This document shows, in pieces, positions 23,701 to 35,700 of a stretch of DNA of 64,000 nt. Both the position numbers and the translations under genes were made by a program. How positions within the stretch are numbered: the stretch's first letter is position 1; each line of letters starts with the position of its first letter. Origin of the DNA: Odobenus rosmarus divergens (lineage: Eukaryota; Chordata; Mammalia; Carnivora; Odobenidae). The notes beneath the pieces are model-generated. The model was not told where the DNA came from. It made no database searches and was given only the letters and a program-made list of their open reading frames with translations. The DNA lies in contig NW_004451412.1 of NCBI RefSeq assembly GCF_000321225.1, positions 633,298 through 697,297 on the forward strand, given 5' to 3'.

Positions 23701-26700
23701 TGATTTGGAAAATTTACAAGGGAAAAAAAGTTTCTTTTTTTTCTTAGGATGGGACTGAGGAAGACCCACAGGCAGAACTGGCCATCATTCATGGGCAGAT
23801 GGCCTATATTCTGCAGCTTCAGGGTCGTACAGAGGAGGCGTTGCAACTTTACAATCAAATAATAAAACTAAAGTAAGTTTTTAAAATCAAATGCCTTTTA
23901 TAGGGGGTGAAGTCTCTTTTTAAAGGTTTGTTTCTTTTTGACTGTTGCTTGTTGTTCACAGGCCAACAGATGTGGGATTGCTAGCTGTGATTGCAAACAA
24001 CATCATTACTATTAACAAGGTATGGGATATCCATTGCTTTCTTACACTTATATTTTACATTGAAAACATTACCTTAGCTTCATCTTAGGTTAACTTCTTT
24101 TTTCCATGACACAGTCCAGTTGTAGCAAAATCACAATCACAGTTTAACTTTCATAATGATTCTGCAAACTATATTCAGGTCATAAAACTTTTTTGCAGTT
24201 ACAGTCTCTGGACTGTCTTACCCTTTTCCCAGTTTATAATGTGGAGAATCTATATATTGAAAAATAAATTGTTTTGATTTTATACTAAGCATCTGCATGT
24301 TTTATGTGTCATTTTCATCTAGTGAGCCTGAGTACAAGTTTTCTATGTGTAATTCTTTTCTTTCTAGTGGTTTTTATTTTGGGGGAAGGGAGACATGCCC
24401 ACCCTCAAAGCCCCATGTAAAATATTACAAGTATGAATATAAACAATCCTAAAGAGTACTGTACTAGTAAAATTAACCACCATTTAGAACATTGTTTTAA
24501 TAGAAGAACATTTCAGATTTGAAATTGAAATCAGTAGAAAATAAGTAACATTTGATTTCTTTTGATAAACTGTGTGATTTTTCAAGTGCTATCGTATTTC
24601 ATCTTCACAATCATATTTTTTTAATTAATTATTTTTTAATATTTTGACAGAGGGAGACACAGCGAGAGAGGGAACACAAGCAGGGGGAGTGGGAGAGGGA
24701 GAAGCAGGCTTCCTGCGGAGCAGGGAACCTGCTGCGGGGCTTGATCCCAGGACCCCAGGATCATGACCTGAGCCGAAGGCAGATGCTTAACGACTGAGCC
24801 ACTGGGGCGCCCCCACAATTATATTTTTAGGTGGTAGTACTTGCCTCCGATTTGTAGGAATATAATCTGAGGCTGAAAGGAGTTAAGTAATTTGTATAAG
24901 GTCACAGCCTGTTAGAGGTAGAACTTGGATTCAGATTCCAGTCACTTGACTCCAGAGTCCTTCATGGTACTTCCCTCCTCCAATAGCAGAAATTCAGAGG
25001 GTCTCCAGAGCTGAGATAATAGCACTAGAGAGAGTAGTAGTTACAGGATGTTGCAGGCCTTTGGCATGGTTTAGTTTTTAAAAATTGATTCTGGTATTTG
25101 AATCTTAGTAACGTTATATACTTGCTTGTGTTTGTGAATTATTTGAAGTGCCGGTGAGGATAAATTCTTTTTACGTGATATGGGAAGGAGAGTGTGTAAA
25201 ATACTAGATATCTTTTTTTTTTTAAGATTTTATTTATTTGACAGAGACAGTGAGAGAGGGAACACAAGCAGGGGGAGTGGGAGAGGGAGAAGCAGGCTTC
25301 CTGTGGAGCAGGGAGCCTGATGCAGGGCTCAATCCCCGGACCCTGGGATCAGGACCTGAGCTGAAGGCAGACGCTTAACAACTGAGCCACCCAGGCGCCC
25401 AACGCTAGATATCTTAATCTTGTTGTCATTATATACCAAACTTTTTTTTTAAGATTTTTTTTTAAATGTATTTATTTGAGAGAAATCAGAGGGAGGGGGA
25501 GAAGCAGACTTGACACTACTCGACGCTGAGCAGGGAGCCCGATGGGAGGCTCGATCCCAGGACCCTGAGATCATGACCTGAGCTGAAGGCAGATGTTTCA
25601 CTACTGAGCCACCCAGGCACCTCTTTTTTTAAAGATTTTTTTTAAATGTATTTGAGAGAGAGTGAGAACAAGAGAGATCACAGAGGGAGAAGGATAGTCA
25701 ACAGACTTTTTATTCAAAATAGTGCTGGATTCAATAGATAATGCAAAAGAAATATGAAACTCAGTCGTAATAATTACATCATTTAAAAGTCTCATTCTGG
25801 TATTGAAAAAAAATTGTGCATGTTTAAATTTTTTACTTTTTAACTGCAGTATTGGTGAAAGAAAAGATCTCTGACCTGGCAAATTTGTAGCTGACCCTTG
25901 AAAAAGAGGGTTACGGTTTGAGGGTTAAAAAACAGCATGAGCAGGTGAACATATGGAGAAATACTTATGGGAAGAAAGAGGAAACAAGTTAAGAGGATAC
26001 ATACATGCTAGTTAAAAATTTTTAAAAGTTTAGATTGAATGGTACCAAGGTATGGAAGGCCTTGAAAGCCGAGATTTTTTTTTTTAATTTTTACTTAGAG
26101 CACAAGAGGGGGTAGGGTCAGAGGGAGAAGCAGACTCCCCGCTGAGCAGGGAGCCCGATGCGGGATTTGATCCTGGGACTCTGGGATCATGACCTGAGCC
26201 GAAGGCAGTCACTTAACCAACTGAGCCACCCAGGCACCCGAAAATCAAATTTTTGAATAAGTGCCATGATAGCAAAGTTTAAGTGGCATGCAAGATGAAT
26301 TGAAGTATTAAAATAGTACAGAGGAGAACCAACTAGAAATCTGGTTTCTTAAGAATTGATTTATGTGAGGGGTGCCTAGGTGGCTCAGTTGGTTAAGTGT
26401 CTGCCTTCGGCTCAGGTCATGGTCTTGGGGTCCCGGGATTGAGTCCTGCATTGGGCTCCCTGCTCAGCGGGGAGTGTGCTGCTCCCTCTCCCTCTGCCCT
26501 TCTCCATAGCTTGTGCTCTCTCTCTCTCAAGTAAATAAAATCTTAAAAAAAGGATTTATATGAAAGTTTTTTGCTGTACATTAAAATAATTTTACTTTGG
26601 TTTGAAGCTTCGCACTCAGAAAAAGTATTTATTTTAGATTTCTTCTTTGTTTTCTTTTAATCTTCAAACTAGTAGAAGACCTGGTTTAAAAAACATTGGG

Positions 26701-29700
26701 TATTGGGGCGCCTGGGTGGCTCAGTTTTTAGCGTCTGCCTTTGGCTCAGGTCATGATCCCAGGGTTCTGGGATCGAGCCCCGCATTGGGCTCCCTGCTCG
26801 GCGGGAAGCCTGCTTCTCCCTCTCCCACTCCCCCTGCTTGTATTCCCTCTCTCGCTGTGTCTCTCTCTGTCAAGTAAATAGAATCTTTAAAAAAAAAAAA
26901 AAAACATAGGGTATCACTTATTTGCAGATACATTATTTACAAAGCTAGAATACTGTGCATACAGTAGATATTCAGCTGCTCAGTTTGTCTTTCTCAAGAT
27001 GCATGTAATTTAATTGTCTTCCTAGATCGGTATGTGACATTCTGTAATTCTTAACAGGACTTTTTTAAGGCAGATAACATTGTGTTTGCTGCACAGAGAA
27101 GTTTGAGAATTTGAGCTTCTTTGAGCTACTGCCTAGGTGAGAAGGACCTTGAGGAAAAGAAAAACAGTAGCTGTGTTACATTAGCATTTTTTTTTGCTAA
27201 AAATGCTTTCAAAAGAGGTGTGAATCTATTTCTGAATTTTAATGATTTGCTTAAATAATGACTGTTTCAAAGAGGAACGAATTACTTTCCTCATTTGTCA
27301 TCTAAATTCTAAAGGGCATAGTGTGTAGATTCCAGATTTCTTTGTATCTTTGTAGTCCTCATTTGTTCTGTCTGTAAGTACTTTTCTTCAAAAAGCTCAA
27401 AACAAGCAGTTAATAGTGGAAGGATAAATCAAAAGAAAACCAAGAACCCAAGACAAATTTATATGCATCTTAGGGATTTAAACAACCTAACCAGGCAGAT
27501 GTATTATCTTCCAAGCTCTCTTGTGTATAAAATAACTAAATGGAAGAGGAATAAAGCCTTGAAATGTTAAAAGAGTAAAGTCTGAGATTGCTGTTAATGG
27601 CAAATGAACTTTTCTTTTTCAGGACCAAAATGTCTTTGACTCCAAGAAGAAGGTGAAATTAACCAATGCAGAAGGAGTAGAGTTTAAGCTTTCTAAGAAA
27701 CAGCTGCAAGCTATAGAATTTAACAAAGCTTTACTTGCTATGTACACAAACCAGGTAGGTAACAAATCTCTCATTGCTCTGGCTAAACCTTTTGGAGTAT
27801 GGCATATGAGGCATAATGGGTGTAACAGTTCAATCTCTATATTTTTTGTCTTATACCAATGTATTTTTCAGAATGTCATATATCATAGATTTTGTTAAAC
27901 AAGTAATTTGCTCAATTCTTTGTAAAGGTCTACAGCTGCCTTTTAAGAGGACGAGAACACTATTCACATTTGTAAATGAGATACTATTCTCATTATCTTA
28001 TTTCTAATCTCTCTGAATTAGAGTAGAAATCATCGAAGATGTCAACTGGGATTATAGGTTTAAGATCTTTCATTTTATTTTGTGCATAATTATAAATGCT
28101 AAGAAGGTCAATTCTAATTCTAATATGCATTAATTCTAAAGATTTCATACTTTTCCATAGCAGAGGTTTTCAGTGGGAGAGTAGGAGTCAGTGACATTTT
28201 TATTATTTAGGACTGAGCTAAGTTATTCTTGAATACTTTAGCAAGAAATACCTATACATTTTGTTGCTTTTAAGCAAAGGGTGATACTTGTATTTTCATT
28301 TTTTAAACAAAACTCTGGAATTTAAGCATCCAAATTAATATTTAGAACTAGTCCTTTCTTGGGGCGCCTGGGTGGCTCAGTGGGTTACACGTCCAACTCT
28401 TTTTTTTTTTAAGATTTTTATTTATTTATTTGACAGAGAGACAGCAAGAGAAGGAACACAAGCAGGGGGAGTGGGAGAGGGGTGAAGCAGGCTTCCCGCG
28501 GAGCGGGGAGCCTGATGCAGGGCTCGATCCCAGGACCCTGGGATCATGACCTGAGCCGAAGGCAGATGCTTAACAACTGAGCCACCCAGGCGCCCCTACA
28601 CGTCCAACTCTTGATTTCGGCTCAGGTCATAATCTCAGGGCTGTGAGATTGAGCCCATGTTGGGTATCGGGCTCTAAGCTGGGCATGGAGCCTGCTTAAG
28701 ATTCTCTCTCTCCTTCTGCCCCCCCCCACCCAAAGAACTAGTCCTTCCCTAAATGCTTTTGTAACTCGTAGCTTAAATTCAGTAAATGGAAATCTTACAG
28801 GAGAAAATTGAAAATAGATACTGTAAACCAGTTCTTTTACCCTAGATAGTTCTTCACTATTGTCTTTCAGCTGAGTTCCTTCCCCTTCCACCCCTTCCTT
28901 TTCTTTTTGGTTATTCACTTAATGTTTAATTGCATTAACCAGCTTATTTTTGTGGGGGGAATACTGTTTTTTAGGCAGAACAGTGCCGCAAAATATCTGC
29001 CAGTTTACAGTCCCAAAGTCCTGAGCATCTCCTGCCTATATTAATCCAAGCTGCCCAGCTCTGCCGTGAAAAGCAGCACACAAAAGCAATAGAACTGCTT
29101 CAGGTAAAGAAATTATTTGAGTTTTTAATGAGGTGTCATGTAGTTGCATCCTTGTTTCATTTTTATTAGAATAGCCTTCACACTTGTAAATAAAGTGGGA
29201 AAACTAATAGGTAACATACCAGTAGACAAAATCCAGAGTGTCACTTTAGTTAATTCTTGAGCTACAGCTTTGTTTTATGTACATTTGTATTATGGGGCAT
29301 CAGTGTGGCTCAGTCGGTTGAGTGTTGGACTCTTTATCTCAGCTCAGGTCTTGATATCAGGGTGATGAGTTCAGGCCCCGTGTTGGGCTCCAAGCTGGGC
29401 CGGGAGCCTACTTTATTTATTTATTTTTTTAAAGATTTTATTTATTTGACAGAGAGAGAAAGCCACAGAGGGAACACAAGCAGGGGGGAGTGGGAGAGGA
29501 AGAAGCAGGCCCCCCACGGAGCAGGGAGCCAGATGCAGGCTCCATCCCAGGACCCTGGGATCATGACCTGAGCTGAAGGCAGACGCTTAAGGACAGAGCC
29601 ACCCAGTGGGAGCCTACTTTAAAAAAAAAAAAAAAAGTTTGCATTAGTAAATGTTTACCATAAACCTGAAGAATGGTTTTCATTTGGAGATCAATTTAGG

Positions 29701-32700
29701 ATGAGTTAAAGGTTTGTTTTAGGCTTATAATGCCAGAATATGCTTAACCTCTTTTTCCAATAATGTATTTTCCAATGAGTCCCAGTCCAAAACCTCAGAC
29801 AATTACAGAGATACTAACTTGGTTTTTATCATCCTAAATCAGCTGTTAGATTACATGTTTTAAATTCCTGAGGGTACAATACCCTGGAAAGTTGAACAGG
29901 GTAAAGTTAGGACCATCCTGAAGGGCAAAATTGCCTAGCAGGGATCCTCAGTAAGGAGACAGCATCTATTTGAGTATCTTATTTAAACAAACAGAACTAT
30001 GCAGTAATCTTAATTATTATTTCTCTGTTAGTGATTTCCTGGAACTTGATATTATTACACTTTCAGAGCATAACTTTATTATATTTTTATTTTATTTTTT
30101 TTTTAAGATTTTATTTATTTGACAGAGACAGCCAGAGAGGGAACCCAAGCAGGGGGAGTGGGAGGGGAGAAGCAGACTCCCTGCTGAGCAGCAAGTCCAA
30201 TGCGGGCTCCGTCCCAGGACCCTGGGATCATGACCTAAGCTGAAGGCAGATACTTAACCAACTGAGCCACCCAGATGCCCCTCAGAGCATAATTTTAAAA
30301 CAAAATGGGAAACAAAATTTTTCCAGAATTAAAATTTTGACCTGAAACCAGAACTTTAGTATTTTAAAACTGGATTTTAAATTCTGTGTAGAAGTGATAA
30401 TTGAACTGTGTGCGGTTAGTTGTGTAAATTGTGATTTTTTTTTTCTCCAACTGAAAATATTTTAGGAGTTTTCAGATCAGCATCCAGAAAATGCAGCTGA
30501 AATTAAGCTGACCATGGCACAGCTGAAGATTTCCCAAGGTATTAATAATTATTTCATCATGAATCAAGTATCATTTTAATGGAAACGTGGTTGAAATGTT
30601 TCTGAAGTAGTTGTGAACTATGTGGTTTTAAAAATTTTGCAAAAATTTTTTTTGCATAATGAAGCATAATTATTACTGTTTCAAACAGCCTTTTATCAGG
30701 TTTTTCTTAAATAATTCTCAATCTATGCCTTGAAAGTGGGTAGAAGTAAAGGATTCCTATGTTTCAAAAGACCATACTTAAATTTCCTGGGTATGTCATA
30801 TGTAGAAATGCTTATATCTGTCACTTGCTAGTATTTGCATGAAAGAAGGGTTACTTTGCATTTAGCTTTCTTAACTTAGCCCTTTATCCTTTGTTTATAG
30901 TTTATGACCCACATCTTTGCGGGAAAAGAGGCAGGGAAATTTAATGAAAACTGACATTTTTGAATCTTACAGAAAACTGCTAGTGGTTTTTGGCCATGAT
31001 TTGAACTAGCCTTGAGTGATTATCTAGAGCCTTTGGTAACCATTATTTACTTGTAGCTCTTTTAACTTTAAAATAAAATGAAATTTGTTAAAATCAGTTC
31101 CTCCCTTGTGCTAGCCACATAGAAACTTCATAACCACATGAGGCTAGTTGAACAGCATAGATAAAGACATTTCCATCATGGGAAGTTGTATTTCTGGTGT
31201 AGACCATGCATTCTCAACATGGGGGTGGGGATCATTTGTTTGGTGGGTGGCCAAAAAAAATTACAGATATGATGGCCAAAATGAAAATTTCATGGGTAAT
31301 GATCAGGATACTTGACAATTAGAGAAAAAAAAAAGTCTTATGAGATTTCTTAGTGTTCAGTAATAAAAAGAAGGTTGAGAAACATTATTGGTCTTGGGGT
31401 ACCTGGTTGTTAGTTGGTAGAGCATGCGACTCTTGATCTCAGGGTCATGAGTTTGAGCCTCGGAGCTCCACATTGGGGGTAAAGATTACCTAAAAAAAAA
31501 AAAAAGCGACATTGTTGGTCTCCCATAATATTACCCATTCTCACATTTCCTTATCTTCCTCTCTTATTTCTTGTTCCTTTTCCCACTTCTGCTTTTTCTT
31601 GCTCTTCCCTTATTTTCTTTCCTTATCCAGTTTTCAGTTTATTTTTGGGAGGAGTATTTATCCTACTAAAATTACTAAGGAAGAGCTGTCATTGGTTTCT
31701 ATTTTGCTTTTAAAGACTTTGGAAGGTTACATTATTGATGTTTACAATGAGTAGAAAATCGTATTTTGACACTAGGAAATTTTCCATTGCACTCATATCT
31801 GCAGTAACATGTTTTAAAGTCTTTAAGGGTAGGGTGTCCTTTAAGTTACATTCTGAAAATGGAGAAAGAGAACTCAACAGACTGGGTGGGAGTTGGGAGA
31901 CTTCTTTTCTGGTAGAATCTCTGCCATTAACTTTCTTTGTGGGTGTAAGCAAGGTATATTGTTTCTTGGGACCATTATCCCAAAGATCACAAAGCTTAAG
32001 TATTTGGAGATACTACAAAATAGGACTTAAATTTCTTATTGTTGTTGTTTTTTAATAATATGCTTTTTTCAGTGTGGTGATGATGATGATGTTTTTAATC
32101 TTTCAAGGTAATATATCCAAAGCATGTCTAATATTGAGAAGCATAGAAGAGTTAAAGCATAAGCCAGGCATGGTGAGTTTATAACTAAAATATTATAAGA
32201 CTAAAAAAGTAGCAGAATTATAGTCTATTGGTATGTTTGATGTTTCTTTGTATTTAATTTCTGTTTATTCATAATGTAGGAGTAGTAGTTAAAATAAGTT
32301 ACTGGTCTGCATTTAATGTCATTTTGTGTTCTACTGTGCGTTGGTTTATAATTTAGGCAAATATGCCAGGCACTATTTAAGCCTTACGTTATCACTAAAA
32401 GCCAACCTTAAATAACCTAAAACCTGTATAGGGAATTTCTTAGCCTAATTTATTTTATCATGTCTTCAATGTGATATTTTGAGTTAAAAAAAATTAGTGA
32501 TAGTGGCCAATAAATTTAGTTTTTACTTCTGTGATGATTTAGATCACCAATACAGCTGTGAAAGCATCTATTTCAAAGTAGAGACTAATGCTGTCGGTGG
32601 TATGTACATTCATTGAACAAGGACTTTTATTCGTGTCTGTATCCTCTAACACAGCTTGTTCACAGTTGGCACTCAGTAAGTGTATATTGGTAATGTATTA

Positions 32701-35700
32701 TGGTAATGCTTTCTCCTTTGAAGAATCATATTTTCAAGACTGGACTGCAATTACTCTGTATTAGAATCGAATATAAATTTCTAAAAGTTCATATCTGGCC
32801 TTCTATTATCTTTCAAGAAATTTGTCCACTTCATCATTTTTGAACTTACTGGCATAAAAGTTGTTCAGGTATTTCCTATTTATCCCTTTAATATCTGTAG
32901 ACCCTCTCTCCTTCCTGATACTGGTTATTCAGGTCTTCTTTTTTGTTTTCTGATCAATTTAGCCAGAGGATCATCAGTTTTATTGATTTTCTTAAAGATC
33001 CAGTTTCTTGGGGTGCCTGGGTGGCTTAGTCATTAGGCGCCTGCCTTCAGCTCAGGTCATGATCCCAGGGTCCTGATATCGAGCCCTGCGTCGGGCTCCC
33101 TGCTTGGCGGGAAGCCTGCTTCTCCCTCTCCCACTCCCCCTGCTTGTGTTCCTGTTCTCGCTCTGTTTCTCTCTGTCAAATAAATAAATAAAATCTTTAA
33201 AAAAAAAAAAAAGGCAGTTTCTTGTTTCTGTTTCCTTTCTGTCCTCATCTCATGTTGCTCCTCCTATTCTCACTCTACTCTAGCCACATGGGTCTCCTTG
33301 CTATCCCTCAAACACACTAAGCAAGCTTTTCACTGGCCTTTTGTAGCTCAGGCCAGATAGAACTTACCATGGGAGTTTAGCCACGCTGGTGTGTACCTCA
33401 CTGATTACACATTAGATGTCCCAGCAGTGTTTTATTATATAAACTAATTTTTAAGCAATTGTTCTCAACTATCATGCTTGCTACGCACTAGTAACAAACT
33501 GTGAACTGGCACTGGTTTAAGAGGAAAGTTATATTTTATAGATAACTACCTTTGTATTTGGGAAACACTGTTGTATATGGTATTTCTAGTTATTATGGTC
33601 TAGAAAGATAATTTTTTGTTTTAAAGATTTTATTTATTTGACAGAGACACAGTGAGAGGGGGAACACAAGCAGGGGCAGAGGGAGAGGGAGAAGCAGGCT
33701 TCCTGCTGAGCAGGGAGCCCGATGTGGGACTCGATCCCAGGACCCTGGGATCATGACCTCTGAGGCAAAGGCAGACGCTTAACGACTGAGCCACCCAGGC
33801 GCCCCAGAAAGATAATAATTTTTATGATGAATTTGGTACTGGCAGAGAGCTTAACAACTTTTATTTGCTGTTTTCTAATTTTTTCATTTTCAAAAAGCTT
33901 ATTCTGGGAGAGAAGGGGGAATTTTATTCATTAATTTATACTTTTGGCTGGGTAGGTATCTGCAATAGTGACTATGTACAGCCATGAGGAGGATATTGAT
34001 AGTGCCATTGAGGTCTTCACGCAAGCCATCCAGTGGTATCAAAACCATCAGGTATGTAAATGGAGTAAATTGTTAAGAGGACATGTTTTTATCTAAAAAT
34101 AAAAAGCTGCAGTAGTGAACTCAAGTTATGAGAATTGAAGTATTCCAAGTCACTATTTAAAGAATGGAATACTGTTAGACTGTCAAATTAATTTTTTTAA
34201 GTATACCAGATCCAAATAAAGCTATTGGAAATAAGAATTATTTCAGAATGAAAAAAAAAAAAAGCTCAGTTATGGTTTTGAAGGCCTTTCTGGTTCGTTG
34301 TGTGTATTTGTGTATAATCTCAAAAAATAATGCGTGAGTACATATGGGAGTGCTCATCTTTAGTGGCTAGAGAGCTCATGGTAGTAAGTGGTGAAATAAT
34401 AAATATGTGCAATAATTGTATCTCATGTTTTCCTGGAAGAGGAACGTCTTCATTTTTTCCAGTATAAGTCTCTGCATAGGCAGTATCCAACTGACAAATA
34501 TACATGCACACGGGTGGCATTTATACCGTCGGGACTAAAGGCAGTAGAGGGATAGCGGTGTTCTGGGAAATACTGTGTTAGTGTTTGAGAACTGTGGTGA
34601 CATATCTTTAAGATTGGATTATGGGGAAATATTTCTAGTTGTAGACAATCTTAAAAAATATAGGTTGTGATCCAGATTCATAAATTGGTCATCACTTGTA
34701 TAATTTGTCTACCTCCCTCCCTGTATGTTTGTGTGATTTTTGTTGTTTCGTGTATTCAATAAAACTGAGGAATTTAATAGATAGGTCTATCTTAAAGGTC
34801 TAATGAATATAGTAACTTCACAAACTTGGTAGATATCTAGCTTAAATTTTTTTTTCCTTTTTTTATTGAACCTGTAGCCCAAATCTTCTGCTCATTTATC
34901 CTTGATAAGAGAAGCTGCAAACTTCAAACTCAAATATGGGCGGAAGAAAGAGGCAATTAGTGACCTAGAACAGCTATGGAAGTAAGTTCTGAAAGCTGGA
35001 TATGTAAAAATGCAAATTTTATTGCTGTTATTTGATACAAGAAGGTTATTTTGCTTTTTTATTCCATTTTCATAAACTGTACACTAACTGTTCACTAACT
35101 TAACTTTCTTTTTTTTTTTTTTAGACAAAATCCAAAAGATATTCACACCCTGGCACAGCTTATTTCTGCTTACTCACTTGTAGATCCTGAGAAGGCAAAA
35201 GCGTATCCTTTTGACCTTTTGATTATTGTTCCAGACAGCTCCCAAATAGCGTGCTAGATCCCTTCCAATACCTATTTTGACCATGGCTTTTTCTGTTGTA
35301 AATTTCAACAAACAGAACACTCTTCTAACTAGTAAAAGCAAAAATGAGAATTTATTGGTCAACATGACTGAAAAATATAGTAATAGATCCAACTTGGGGT
35401 ACAGTTTATTTGGGTAGTTGTGAAATATTCTGAAATGTCATTCTCATTGAAATGTCTTAGATCACATGCCTAACAGTTACTGAAGATAAGAGATTCAGTG
35501 CCCTGATTGGCTAAATTTGGATCATGTGCTACTGTAGTCGGGGTATACTCCCAAACCCAAGGTGGAGTCGTGGATGCTGAGCAGCCACAAGTCAAAACCT
35601 TTGTAGTGAGCAAATCTATGTTTGATAGTTGTTTTGGAATAGAGATTTTATTAAGCCCCATCTTGAAGTACAGCACTAAGTTAAGGAATGCTTAAGGAAT

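Noticed and set aside
35470..35695. Open frames in SRP72 intron 15 as an extra exon
   Set aside because: Exons 15 and 16 join in phase without it, and no canonical splice sites fit the frames. I see no homology.
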